Of a stretch of 29,941 nucleotides of DNA, positions 7,998 through 16,305 are shown piece by piece (the first letter of the stretch is position 1; each line of letters begins with the position of its first letter). The notes below the pieces were generated by a model. The model saw nothing but the letters and a program-made list of their open reading frames with translations, was not told where the DNA came from and did not search any database. The DNA is taken from NCBI GenBank assembly GCA_050739575.1, contig JBOIBN010000030.1:1-29941 (forward strand), given 5' to 3'. Origin of the DNA: JBOIBN01 sp050739575 (GTDB lineage Bacteria; Pseudomonadota; Gammaproteobacteria; JAKDMP01). The position numbers and the translations under genes were made by a program.

Positions 7998-10148
7998 TTA
8001 CTCGTGCTGCGTCTCGCCGGCGTTCGCTGTCGCGAGGGCGGGTGCGGTACCGGTGGCGCCGGCCGGGCGGTATTGGGCGTACTTCTTCAGCAGCTCCTGA
8101 AAGCGCGGTTTGTCGCGAATCGGATCCCAGGACGGATCGAGCCACAGCATCACGGGTGCATAGTAATAGCCGATGCCGGGCATGGCGAGGGTGTGTTCGA
8201 GCTGCGGCACGGCGAGGTCCGCGCGGCCGGTTTCGGCATACAGCGCGGCATTGAACTCGGCGACCAGCGGACCGAGGGTGTGATCATTGGATTGAATCAC
8301 CAGCGCCTGCGATCTCGTAATCGCCGCCAACCCGGCATCGGTGTGTCCGAGGCCCAGTTCGGCATCGGCAATATTGGTCCAGACGACACTCAGTTGGATG
8401 GCGGCGTTACCGGCCTGTGCAGCAAGCTGGGCGCGGGCTCGCGGCAGCGCCTGCCCATACAAGACCCGTGCGCGTGTGCTGTCGCCGGCGAGCCGGTACA
8501 GATCGGCCAGTTGCAAGGTCTTGGGGCTGAATTGAGCGAAGTTGTCCGGTGTATCGGGAATGTCTTCGAGCAGGGCGATCGCTTCATGGTACTTGCGCTG
8601 GAGCGCGAGCAAATACACCCGCTGCAATTGCAATTGCGGATCGTCGCCCGGCGTCTCGACCAGGGCACGGGTCACATCGCCGCTGTTTAACAGAATGGCG
8701 TAGGGGTAAACGAGTTTCGCAGTGATATTGTCCGGATCCAGGGCCAAGGCCCGCTGGAACAAGCGCTCGGCCTCGCCGTAGCGGCTTGCCATCATGTAGG
8801 TCTGCCCCAGCTCGACGGTCAGACCGGTGTCGCGCGGATCGAGTGTGAGCGCCCGTTGCAGCGAGTCTATGGCTGCCTCGAAGTTCCCTTGCCGGCGCAG
8901 CACATAGCCCGTCGCCGCAAGCGCGTCGTCGTCGTTCGGATTTGTCTTGAGCGCCGCCGCGAACGCTGTGAGTGCCGCCGGATAATCCGACTGGCCAAAG
9001 TAATCGCTGAAACCCAGCGCCAGATGAGCTTCGGCAAGATCCGGTTGCAACGCGAGTGCCCGTTGGGCCTGCGCACGCGCCTCCGCGTTGAGCTGTCGGG
9101 CATCGCTGCCGCCACCGAACCAGGCCAGTTCACTCTCGGCATAGGACAGTCGCGCCCGCGCCAGGGCGAAGTTCGGGTCTTTGGCGATCACCTGCTGATA
9201 CAGCGGGATCGCCTGTCGGAACGCCGCCGTGTCGCTGTTTATGAAGCCGCGGTTGGTGTAGTACTCGGCGCGCAGGAACAGATCGTTGGCGGCTGCATCG
9301 GAACTGAGGGCGGTGACGAGTTGCCGGGTTTCGGCGGGTGAGAGCTTGGCCTTCAGTGACGCGGCGACCTTCTCGGCCACTTCGCCCTCGACGCCGAACA
9401 CGTTGCCCAGCTTGCGCTGATAGCTCTCCGCCCAGATGTGGCTGTCCGTGCGCGCATCGATCAACTGCACGTTGATCAACACCTGGTTGCCGACCTTCTG
9501 CACGCTGCCTTCGAGGATGTTTGCGACACCGAGCTGTCGCGCAATGGTTTTCAGATCGTCAGGGTGACTCGCGTATTGCATTGTCGAGGTGCGGGCGATG
9601 ACTTTCAGGTCGCCGATGTCGCCCAGTTTGGTCAGGATCAGATCCTGCATGCCGTCGGCGAAGTAGGCGTTGCCCTTGTCGGCGCTCAGGTTCTCGAACG
9701 GCAGCACCGCGATGGACTTGGCGGGAATCGTGGTTGCCGTGCTGGACGTGATCGCCGTCACCGGCTGCAAGACCTTTTCCGGATGCGACGCCAGCCGCCA
9801 GGCGAGTACAGCCACTGCCGCCAGGAGGATCGCGATGATCGCGACGTCGAGCCTGCGCCCGACGAGTCGGCCCGTTGCCGCCGGGCGCGCCTCCCCGGAG
9901 TCGGCGGATTCGGTGCGGCGCATGCCTTCGGGTGTGACCTCGAAGGTCCAGGCAAACAGAATTGCTACCAGAAAGCCGATCACCAGAAAGGCGAACAACA
10001 GGCGAATCGCCCACGAGGGTGCCCCGAAGGTCGGGAATAGAATCGCAGCGAGCTGAAGTAGCAACCAGGCTGCGACGATATAGGCAATCGCCACACGGTA
10101 GATATGACGGCGCTTGAGTTCGGCGAAGAAAGGCGGTTTGTCGCTCAC
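7998..10148 (-). CDS. Membrane-anchored TolB-like/TPR protein (second of a tandem pair)
   Basis: A 716-residue protein of unknown job. The N-terminus (FFAELKRRHIYRVAIAY) leads into two membrane segments (about residues 15-35 and 43-64), and a third follows near 97-115. Next comes a proline/threonine-rich linker, then a TolB/FlgO-like domain (SIAVLPFENLS to ARTDSHIWAESY), and a long C-terminal array of tetratricopeptide repeats. The start is the GTG at 10148 in a GTGA overlap with the stop of the paralogue upstream, and it gives the same N-terminus as that paralogue. A longer frame upstream only reads the other frame of the paralogue's tail. By eye about three quarters of residues match the neighbour through the TolB-like part. 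The TPRs probably bind partner proteins; which side of the membrane they face is not certain. Confidence 0.82.
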   Translation of the reverse strand: MSDKPPFFAELKRRHIYRVAIAYIVAAWLLLQLAAILFPTFGAPSWAIRLLFAFLVIGFLVAILFAWTFEVTPEGMRRTESADSGEARPAATGRLVGRRLDVAIIAILLAAVAVLAWRLASHPEKVLQPVTAITSSTATTIPAKSIAVLPFENLSADKGNAYFADGMQDLILTKLGDIGDLKVIARTSTMQYASHPDDLKTIARQLGVANILEGSVQKVGNQVLINVQLIDARTDSHIWAESYQRKLGNVFGVEGEVAEKVAASLKAKLSPAETRQLVTALSSDAAANDLFLRAEYYTNRGFINSDTAAFRQAIPLYQQVIAKDPNFALARARLSYAESELAWFGGGSDARQLNAEARAQAQRALALQPDLAEAHLALGFSDYFGQSDYPAALTAFAAALKTNPNDDDALAATGYVLRRQGNFEAAIDSLQRALTLDPRDTGLTVELGQTYMMASRYGEAERLFQRALALDPDNITAKLVYPYAILLNSGDVTRALVETPGDDPQLQLQRVYLLALQRKYHEAIALLEDIPDTPDNFAQFSPKTLQLADLYRLAGDSTRARVLYGQALPRARAQLAAQAGNAAIQLSVVWTNIADAELGLGHTDAGLAAITRSQALVIQSNDHTLGPLVAEFNAALYAETGRADLAVPQLEHTLAMPGIGYYYAPVMLWLDPSWDPIRDKPRFQELLKKYAQYRPAGATGTAPALATANAGETQHE

Positions 10149-12298
10149 GACGTTGCCGCCGTCGCGGCAGCAGGTGCGGTGGTAGCGGCGCTGGCCGGAC
10201 GGTATTGAGCGTACTTCTTCAGCAGCGCCTGGAAGTTCGGGTTTTTGCGGATCGGATCCCAAGCAGGGTCGAGCCAGAGCATCAGGGGCGAATAGTAATT
10301 GCCGATACCGGGAGTGGCGAACGCCTTTTCGAGCAGCGGCACGGCGAGGTCCGCGCGGCCAGCCTGGGCGTACAGCTCGGCATTGGACTCGGCCTGCGAC
10401 GGACCGTAGACGTGATCGTTGGATTGAGTCACCAGTGTCTGCGACCTGGTAATCGCGGTCAGCGCGGCATCAGTCCGGCCCAGCCCCAGTTCGGCCGCGG
10501 CGATATTTCCCCAGACGAAGCTCAACTGGATGGCGTTGCCGGCCTGCGCGGCGAGTCCGACACGTACTTGCGGCAGCGCCTGTGCATACAGGGCCTGTGC
10601 GTGCGTGATATCGCCGGCCAGTCGGTACAGATTGGCCAGTTGCAGCGTCTTGGGACCCTCAATGTAGGAGAAGTTGTTCGGTGTGTCGGGAACGCCCGCC
10701 ATAAGGGCGAGCGCTTCACGGTATTTGCGCTGATAGGTCAGCAGGGTCACCCGTTGCAATTGCAACTGTGGGTCGTTGCCCTGCGCCTCGGTCAAAGCAC
10801 GGGTCACATCGCCGCTGCCGTACAGGATAGCGGTGGAGTAGTTGAGTTTCGCCTGGATATTGTCCGGATCCAGGGCCAAAGCGCGCCGCAACAACCGTTC
10901 GGCCTCGGCGTAGTGGCTCGCCATCATGTAAGTCGAGGCCAGCTCGGAGGCCAGGCCGGTGTTGCGCGGATCGAGTGTGAGCGCCTGCTGCAGCGCACCG
11001 ATGGCCGCGTCGAAGTTCCCTTGCCTGCGCAGCACGTAGCCCATTGCCTTGAGCGTGGCGGCATCATTGGGACGCTCCTTGAGCGCCGCCGCGAATGCCG
11101 TGAGCGCGCCGGCGTAGTCGCCCCGGCCCCAGTAGTCGCTGTAGCCGAGGGCCAGATGGGCTTCGGCGAGACCCGGTTGCAGAGCGAGCGCCAGCTCGGC
11201 CTGCGCATGCGCCTCCGCATTGAGTTGCCGGGTATCGCCGCCGCCTCCGAACCAGGCCACCGCACTTTCGGCGTAGGACAGCCGCGCCCGCGCCAAGGCG
11301 AAGTGTGGAATCCTGACGATCGCCTGTTGATACAGCGGAATCGCCTGCCGGAACGCAGCCGTGTCGTAGTTGATTTGACCGCGGTTGGCGAAGTACTCGG
11401 CGCGCAGGAACAGATCGTTGGCGGTTGTATCGGGACTGAGGGCGGTGGCGAGGCGCTGGGTCTCCGCGGGCGAGAGCTTCGCCTGCAGCGCCACGGCGAC
11501 CTTCTCGGCCACCTCACCCTCGACCCCAAACACATTGTCCAGCGTACGCGGGTAAGCCTCGGCCCAGATCTGTGCATCGGTGCGCGCGTCAATCAACCGC
11601 ACGTTGATCAGCACCTGGTTGTCGGCCTTTTGCACGCTACCTTCAAGAATAGTGGCCACACCCAATTGCCGAGCAATGGTTTCCAGATTGTCCGGGTGGC
11701 TGGCGTATTGCAGTGTCGAGGTGCGCGAGATCACCTTCAAATCGCCGATGTCGGCGAGCTTGGTCAGAATCAGGACCTGCATGCCGGTGACGAAGTAGTC
11801 GTTCGCCTTGTCCGTGCTCAGGTTCTCGAATGGCAGCACGGCAATGGATTTTGCGGGGATGGCCGTCGCTGGGGCTACTGCTTGCCTGGACGGGGCTGCG
11901 GAGGCGGAGGCGGCGATCGCCGGATGGGACGAAACCGCGGCCGACTGCATACTCAACCGCCACGCAAGCACACCCACGGCCGCCACGAGTATCGCGATGA
12001 TCGCGAAGTCGAGCCGGCGTCCGACCCGCCGTCCCGTGGCCTCCGAGCGTGCCGCTTCGGAGTCGGCGGATTCGGTGCGTCGCACCCCCGCGGGCGTGAC
12101 CTCGAATGCCCAGGCAAGCAGAATCGCTACCAGAAGGCCGAACAACAGGAAGCCGAACAACAGTCGAATCGCCCACGAGGGTGCCCCGAAGGCCGGGAAC
12201 AGAATCGAGGCGAGTTGTAGCAGCAACCAGGCCGTGACCGCATAGGCGATTGCCACGCGATAGACGTGACGGCGCTTGAGCTCGGCGAACAGACTCAT
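10145..12298 (-). CDS. Membrane-anchored TolB-like/TPR protein (first of a tandem pair)
   Basis: A 717-residue paralogue of the following gene with the same layout. Membrane segments lie near residues 15-35, 43-64 and 97-114, and an alanine/proline-rich linker spans 115-147. The TolB-like domain runs about 148-250 (SIAVLPFENLSTDKANDYF, ILEGSVQKADNQVLINV), and TPRs fill about 280-700. The ATG at 12298 is chosen because the family N-terminus MSLFAELKRRHVYRVAIAY begins there; the upstream in-frame ATG at 12355 would add 19 unconserved residues. The Shine-Dalgarno sequence is weak. Proteins of this build are common in gammaproteobacteria and often multiply in one genome. The TolB-like domain also occurs fused to DNA-binding or cyclase domains, but neither is present here. 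Confidence 0.82.
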   Translation of the reverse strand: MSLFAELKRRHVYRVAIAYAVTAWLLLQLASILFPAFGAPSWAIRLLFGFLLFGLLVAILLAWAFEVTPAGVRRTESADSEAARSEATGRRVGRRLDFAIIAILVAAVGVLAWRLSMQSAAVSSHPAIAASASAAPSRQAVAPATAIPAKSIAVLPFENLSTDKANDYFVTGMQVLILTKLADIGDLKVISRTSTLQYASHPDNLETIARQLGVATILEGSVQKADNQVLINVRLIDARTDAQIWAEAYPRTLDNVFGVEGEVAEKVAVALQAKLSPAETQRLATALSPDTTANDLFLRAEYFANRGQINYDTAAFRQAIPLYQQAIVRIPHFALARARLSYAESAVAWFGGGGDTRQLNAEAHAQAELALALQPGLAEAHLALGYSDYWGRGDYAGALTAFAAALKERPNDAATLKAMGYVLRRQGNFDAAIGALQQALTLDPRNTGLASELASTYMMASHYAEAERLLRRALALDPDNIQAKLNYSTAILYGSGDVTRALTEAQGNDPQLQLQRVTLLTYQRKYREALALMAGVPDTPNNFSYIEGPKTLQLANLYRLAGDITHAQALYAQALPQVRVGLAAQAGNAIQLSFVWGNIAAAELGLGRTDAALTAITRSQTLVTQSNDHVYGPSQAESNAELYAQAGRADLAVPLLEKAFATPGIGNYYSPLMLWLDPAWDPIRKNPNFQALLKKYAQYRPASAATTAPAAATAATS

Positions 12299-12573
12299 GG
12301 CTTTATTACACTGACACTCGATCGGACGCTTGTGCGTGTCGGGTATCGCTTTCAATCGGTATGGCGCTGCTTACCCACACCTCGTTTTTGCAGGCCGCAT
12401 CGCAAGCAGCTACCTTCCCGCGTGGCATGTCAGACGCTTCATCTAACGGGAAACGTTGGCATTTTATACTTGTCCGCATGCGGTGAGTGCCACTCCTTCG
12501 AATGCCGGCGCATGCCCGGCTTTGTTTTGCGCCGAATCGAGCACCTGCGTGCCCGATTCGTGGTGGGGCGTCA

Positions 12574-12951
12574 ATGCAGCATATGAAGTCTCCGAACAAA
12601 TCAGAGTTTCCTTATATACTTGAGTGCGTGAATTCGCGTCCCAGGAATCATGCTCGTTTCGCCGGTTTTCGGGAGTTCTACCCGTTTTATCTTTCTCAGC
12701 ACCGGAATCCGGTCAATCGGGGGCTGCATTTTTCGGGCAACCTCATCATCATTGCTTTGTTAATAGCGGCAATCGTGACGCGGTTCTGGTGGCTCCTGAT
12801 TGCGGTACCGGTGGCGGGCTACGGGCTTGCCTGGATCGGGCATTTCTTCTTCGAGCATAATCGCCCGGCGACTTTCACGCATCCTCTCTACAGCCTGATC
12901 GGCGATTGGGTGGCTTTTGCCCAAACGCTGACCGGTAGCCGACCGGGATAA
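12574..12951 (+). CDS. DUF962/Mpo1-like membrane protein
   Basis: A 125-residue small membrane protein of the DUF962 family. The core starts at FREFYPFYLSQHRNPVNRGLH, is followed by two hydrophobic segments (about residues 54-70 and 75-92), and closes with GHFFFEHNRPATF. The spaced histidines (SQH, LH, GHFFFEH) match those of the yeast relative Mpo1, an iron-dependent 2-hydroxy fatty acid dioxygenase. Bacterial members are mostly uncharacterised, so that function is only a possibility. The start is the ATG at 12574, preceded by GGTGGGG. Alternatives are the ATG at 12583, or a GTG at 12628 giving 107 residues; the last lies just after a TATACT (12615-12620). The next gene follows after 9 bases, so the two are likely co-transcribed. 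Confidence 0.78.
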   Translation: MQHMKSPNKSEFPYILECVNSRPRNHARFAGFREFYPFYLSQHRNPVNRGLHFSGNLIIIALLIAAIVTRFWWLLIAVPVAGYGLAWIGHFFFEHNRPATFTHPLYSLIGDWVAFAQTLTGSRPG

Positions 12952-12960
12952 GTTAGTTCG

Positions 12961-13446
12961 ATGGCCTCCTTACCCGGTTCTCGCATGCGTTCCCGGCTGC
13001 GCCGTTTCTTGCGGAAAAACGCCATAGCCTCGTGCTCCAGTCTGGTGCTGGCGGATGGTGTGGAAGGTTTCGTGCACGTCGAGACGGCGTTGCTCCGTCC
13101 GGAGGGTATTTATCTGCTCGAAACACTCGAGGGGGAAGGTCGTCTGATCGCGGGCGAGCGGCTGGCCGAATGGACCTTGAGTGGTAAGCGACGATTTATT
13201 TTCCCCAACCCCCTCAGCGTGCTCGAGCACAAGATTGCCGCCGCCCGATTGGCGGCGGGCACGGTGCCGCTTGAAGGATTTCTGGTTATCGACGATCGGC
13301 TCGAATTCCAGCTCACCTGCCCGAAAGGCATCCTTACGTTTGCCCAACTCGTGGAGCAGTTGCCGCCGTTGGAACCGGATATGCCAGTCCGGGCGGGCTG
13401 CTCCGAGGCCTGGATACGTCTCCAGGCAGCACCGCGCGCAGCCTGA
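12961..13446 (+). CDS. NERD-like domain protein, catalytic motif not apparent
   Basis: A 161-residue protein whose middle resembles a nuclease-related domain (NERD). FVHVETALLRPEGIYLLETL aligns with the family pattern of a strand, a gap, then an [IV]-E-T strand, and the segment with RRFIFPNPLSVLEHKIAA resembles the usual nPL-x-Q helix. The Asp of the normal 'DHV' strand is not seen (VETALL instead), so nuclease activity is doubtful. The N-terminus is strongly basic (RMRSRLRRFLRKN). It has no signal peptide or membrane segment. It starts with ATG 9 bases after the DUF962 gene, with weak ribosome binding signals. The assignment is by pattern only and could be wrong. Confidence 0.6.
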   Translation: MASLPGSRMRSRLRRFLRKNAIASCSSLVLADGVEGFVHVETALLRPEGIYLLETLEGEGRLIAGERLAEWTLSGKRRFIFPNPLSVLEHKIAAARLAAGTVPLEGFLVIDDRLEFQLTCPKGILTFAQLVEQLPPLEPDMPVRAGCSEAWIRLQAAPRAA

Positions 13447-13467
13447 CAGGCCGGACAGAGAAGTTTT

Positions 13468-14895
13468 TTATTTCTCGCGGGCTGCGTGCGCGGCCAGTAC
13501 GTCGGCCACGCAGGCGGTGAGCTTCTTGCCCGTTGCGATATGCAGAAATTCGTTCGGGCCGTGAGCGTTGGATTGAGGTCCCAGCAGGCCGGTAACGAGA
13601 AACTGGGCCTCGGGAAACTGCTCGCCCAGCATACCCATGAAGGGAATGCTGCCGCCGGTGCCGAGATACATCGCGGGCTTGCCGAAGTGCCGGTTCGAGG
13701 TTTCCTGGATGGCCGCTTCGAGCCATTTGGCAAGCGGCGGTGCGTCCCAGCCGCCCATCGTTGAAGTCACCTCGAAAGTTACCTTTGCATCCTGGGGGGG
13801 ATTCTCTTCAAGCAATTGCTTGGCTTCCGCGGCCGCAGCCTCAGGATCGGCGGTCGGCGGCAGCCGGAAGGAGAGCTTGGCTGCAGTTCGCGGGCGCAGC
13901 ACGTTGCCGGCTGCGGCGGGAGCGGGCAATCCCGCGGCACCTACTACCTCCAGACAGGCACGCCAAGTGTTGGCGAGTACGAGATTGAATGGATCGCGCG
14001 TCGCCGGTCCGGCATCCGCGACGAAAGGGAATCGGCGCCAGGTGGTTTCGCCCAGTGCCTCGGCCGAACGGCGGGCCTGTTCGAGGCGCTGGTTGGGCAC
14101 GTCCACGGAGAACGTATCGGGCTTGATTACGCCCGTCGCCGCGTCCTCGACCCGTTCGAGCAGCGTGCGCAGAATGCGAAAACTGGAGGGCACGATGCCG
14201 CCCGCTCCGCCGGAATGCACGCCTTCGGTAAGGATGTCGACGCTGAGTGTGCCAACCAGGTTGCCGCGCAGCGAGGTTGTGCACCAGAACTGTTCATAGT
14301 TGCCGCATTCGGCGTCCAGACAGACCACCAGATCCGGTGTGCCTATGCGTTTGGCGAGCGCCTCGAAATGGTGCGGCAGATCGTAGCTGCCGCTCTCTTC
14401 GCAAAGCTCTATCATCACCACGCAGCGCGCGTGCGCCACGTTTTGTTCCCGGAGCGCGCGAATAGCGGTGAGCGAGGAAAACACGGCATAACCGTCGTCG
14501 GCGCCGCCGCGTCCGTAAAGCCTGCCGTCCTTGATCACGGGCTTCCAGGGGTCGAGTCCCTTGTGCCAGCCTTCGAACTCCGGCTGTTTGTCGAGATGCC
14601 CGTAGAGCAAGATGCAAGGCTTTTTGTCGGCTTGCGGCAGGGTTCCGGGAATTTCTAGGAAAAGCAGCGGCGTGCGTCCGGGCAGACGATGGATTTCCAG
14701 TCTCATGTCCGGCAGGGCATGTTCCCGGCACCAATCGGCGGCGAGGCTGACCGCTTTTTCTATGTACCCGTTTGTTTCCCAGTCCGGATCGTAGTTCGGC
14801 GATTTGGCGGGAATGCGGATGTATTCCTCGATCGTCGGCACTATCTCTTCGTCCCAGGCGCGGTCACAGAATTGCGCGCTCGCCTTCGAATCCAT
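13468..14895 (-). CDS. M20 family metallopeptidase (dipeptidase-like)
   Basis: A 475-residue cytosolic di-zinc peptidase of the M20/ArgE-DapE-CPG2 family, dipeptidase subgroup. Metal and catalytic residues are visible: H100 with D102 (YGHLDKQPE), D133/D134 (GRGGADDGYA), the catalytic E166 with E167 (ELCEESGS), D194 (LDAECG) and H445 (NAHGPNEF). A lid/dimerisation domain lies between about residues 200 and 330. The ATG at 14895 has a strong ribosome binding site (GAGGGAG). It probably hydrolyses short peptides; the substrate is not determined by sequence. It is 34 bases after tatD on the same strand and may be co-transcribed with it. It converges with the NERD-like gene. Confidence 0.9.
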   Translation of the reverse strand: MDSKASAQFCDRAWDEEIVPTIEEYIRIPAKSPNYDPDWETNGYIEKAVSLAADWCREHALPDMRLEIHRLPGRTPLLFLEIPGTLPQADKKPCILLYGHLDKQPEFEGWHKGLDPWKPVIKDGRLYGRGGADDGYAVFSSLTAIRALREQNVAHARCVVMIELCEESGSYDLPHHFEALAKRIGTPDLVVCLDAECGNYEQFWCTTSLRGNLVGTLSVDILTEGVHSGGAGGIVPSSFRILRTLLERVEDAATGVIKPDTFSVDVPNQRLEQARRSAEALGETTWRRFPFVADAGPATRDPFNLVLANTWRACLEVVGAAGLPAPAAAGNVLRPRTAAKLSFRLPPTADPEAAAAEAKQLLEENPPQDAKVTFEVTSTMGGWDAPPLAKWLEAAIQETSNRHFGKPAMYLGTGGSIPFMGMLGEQFPEAQFLVTGLLGPQSNAHGPNEFLHIATGKKLTACVADVLAAHAAREK

Positions 14896-14929
14896 TGTTG
14901 TCTCCCTCGTTGCGGATCAGTGAATGACG

Positions 14930-15745
14930 CTATTGTAACTTCAGACCTTGGCTCTCGAGACCGAAGAAGGCGACTGCGGCAGCCGTGGTATGCGCGGCGG
15001 TCTCTTCCGGCGTTTCTCCGCGTGCGTTCGCCACCGTCCGGGCGATGTGCGGCAGCCAGCAAGGTTCGTTGCGGCGGCTTGCGGGTCTCGGTTCGAGATC
15101 GCGCGGCAGTAGGTAAGGGGAATCGGTTTCGAGCATGAGCCGCCCGGCGGGAATGCGCGCAACAAGATCCAACAGGTGTCGGCCACGGCGTTCGTCGCAG
15201 ATCCAGCCGGTAATGCCGATGTAAAACCCGCGTTCTAGACAGGCGTCGAGTTCGGCCGCGGTGCCCGTGAAGCAGTGCACCACCGCGCGTGGCAGCCGCG
15301 GTCCGAATTCATCGAGGATGGCGAGCCAATCGTCGTGCGCTTCGCGTTGGTGCAGGAAAAGGGGCTTGGTGTGTTTTGTTGCAAGTTCGATCTGCGCCGC
15401 GAATGCTTCGTGCTGCGCCGATCGTGGCGAGAAATCGCGAAAATAGTCGAGTCCGCATTCGCCCGCGGCAACTACTTCGGGTCGCTCGATCAGTGCTTCG
15501 ATGTTCCGTGCGGTGGCCGCCGAGAATCCGGCCGCCTGGTGCGGGTGGACACCGGCTGTGGCGTAGAGCAGGCCTGGGTGCTCGCCGGCCAGTGCGATAG
15601 CCGCATGCGAGAGGGGGAGATCGGCGCCGGTGACAATCATACGGGTCACCCCGACTGTACGCGCGCGCTCGATGACCGCGTCACGATCGTGATCGAAACT
15701 GTCGTGGGTCAGATTGGCGCCGATATCGATGTATTCTGGCGGCAT
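14930..15745 (-). CDS. tatD: TatD family metal-dependent deoxyribonuclease
   Basis: A 271-residue TIM-barrel metallohydrolase, co-linear with E. coli TatD. Shared features include the N-terminus DIGANLTHDSF (without the HxH of other family members, as in E. coli TatD), GVHPH, GECGLDYFR with E96, FLHQREAHD with H132, VVHCFTGT with H157, ITGWICDERRG and LETDSPYLLPRDL with D208. These residues place the metal centre. TatD proteins act as 3'-5' exonuclease in DNA repair and turnover; they are not needed for Tat export. The ATG at 15745 gives the family N-terminus, with a poor ribosome binding site. It is divergent from the DUF4389 gene, with 59 bases between them. Confidence 0.93.
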   Translation of the reverse strand: MPPEYIDIGANLTHDSFDHDRDAVIERARTVGVTRMIVTGADLPLSHAAIALAGEHPGLLYATAGVHPHQAAGFSAATARNIEALIERPEVVAAGECGLDYFRDFSPRSAQHEAFAAQIELATKHTKPLFLHQREAHDDWLAILDEFGPRLPRAVVHCFTGTAAELDACLERGFYIGITGWICDERRGRHLLDLVARIPAGRLMLETDSPYLLPRDLEPRPASRRNEPCWLPHIARTVANARGETPEETAAHTTAAAVAFFGLESQGLKLQ

Positions 15746-15804
15746 GGCGGTTTTTCGTGCGGGTCTGTTAAGCTTTCGCGCGTACGAACAAAGGGTATTC
15801 CGGC

Positions 15805-16305
15805 ATGGAAGAATCGAGCTGGACGAGTCACGTTCTGGCTGGCGCCGCGTGGCGCCGATTCGCGTTCATGCTGATTTTCGTTCCCGTGCTTTGCTGTGCA
15901 CTTTTCTTGATGGGGTTCACGGCGCTGTTCCAGTTTTTCAGCATGCTTGCGAGCGGTGAAACCAATCCGCAGCTCACCGGTTTCGGGCACGGACTCGCGC
16001 GCTTCTCGGCGGAAATCATGGACTACCTGACCTACAACACCGAGCAGCGACCATTTCCCTTCACCCGCTGGCGGGGTGACGATATGGTGTCTTCGCGGGT
16101 TGCGCCCGCTGTGGTCAAGACTCCCCGCGCCAAGCGTTCGCCGATAACCCGACGCAAGCGCGGTGCGCGTACCGCGTCTAAACGGCGCAGCGGTGACAAC
16201 GTCGAACGGATTGTGCGCCCACAACCCGTACCTGAACCGGAACCGGATTCCGACTTCGGTGGCGGAGGAGAAACCGGCGGCACAGGACCGAAAGAACACC
16301 CCTAG
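15805..16305 (+). CDS. DUF4389 domain membrane protein
   Basis: A 166-residue protein with one strong membrane segment (about residues 20-45, FAFMLIFVPVLCCALFLMGF). It is followed by the DUF4389 pattern: LFQFFSMLASGE, LARFSAEIMDYLTYNTEQRPFPF. Beyond residue about 100 the tail is basic, then proline- and glycine-rich and without a recognisable fold. Function is unknown; members are small inner-membrane proteins. The start ATG gives a normal N-terminus. Its stop TAG overlaps the stop of the convergent dehydrogenase gene within the four bases CTAG. Confidence 0.82.
   Translation: MEESSWTSHVLAGAAWRRFAFMLIFVPVLCCALFLMGFTALFQFFSMLASGETNPQLTGFGHGLARFSAEIMDYLTYNTEQRPFPFTRWRGDDMVSSRVAPAVVKTPRAKRSPITRRKRGARTASKRRSGDNVERIVRPQPVPEPEPDSDFGGGGETGGTGPKEHP

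Noticed and set aside
10149..10262. Upstream extension of the second TPR gene to 10262
   Set aside because: The added residues are the other-frame reading of the first paralogue's C-terminus; the GTG at 10148 gives the N-terminus shared with the paralogue.
10205..12220. 671-codon open frame on the plus strand across the first TPR gene
   Set aside because: It is antisense to a gene with clear domains, has no recognisable family and an Arg/Gly/Gln-rich composition. Long antisense frames are expected at this GC content.
13458..13476. GAGAA/TTCTC hairpin with a T-rich loop between the NERD-like and M20 genes as a terminator
   Set aside because: The T run is in the loop rather than after the stem and the stem is only five AT-rich pairs, so termination is not supported.
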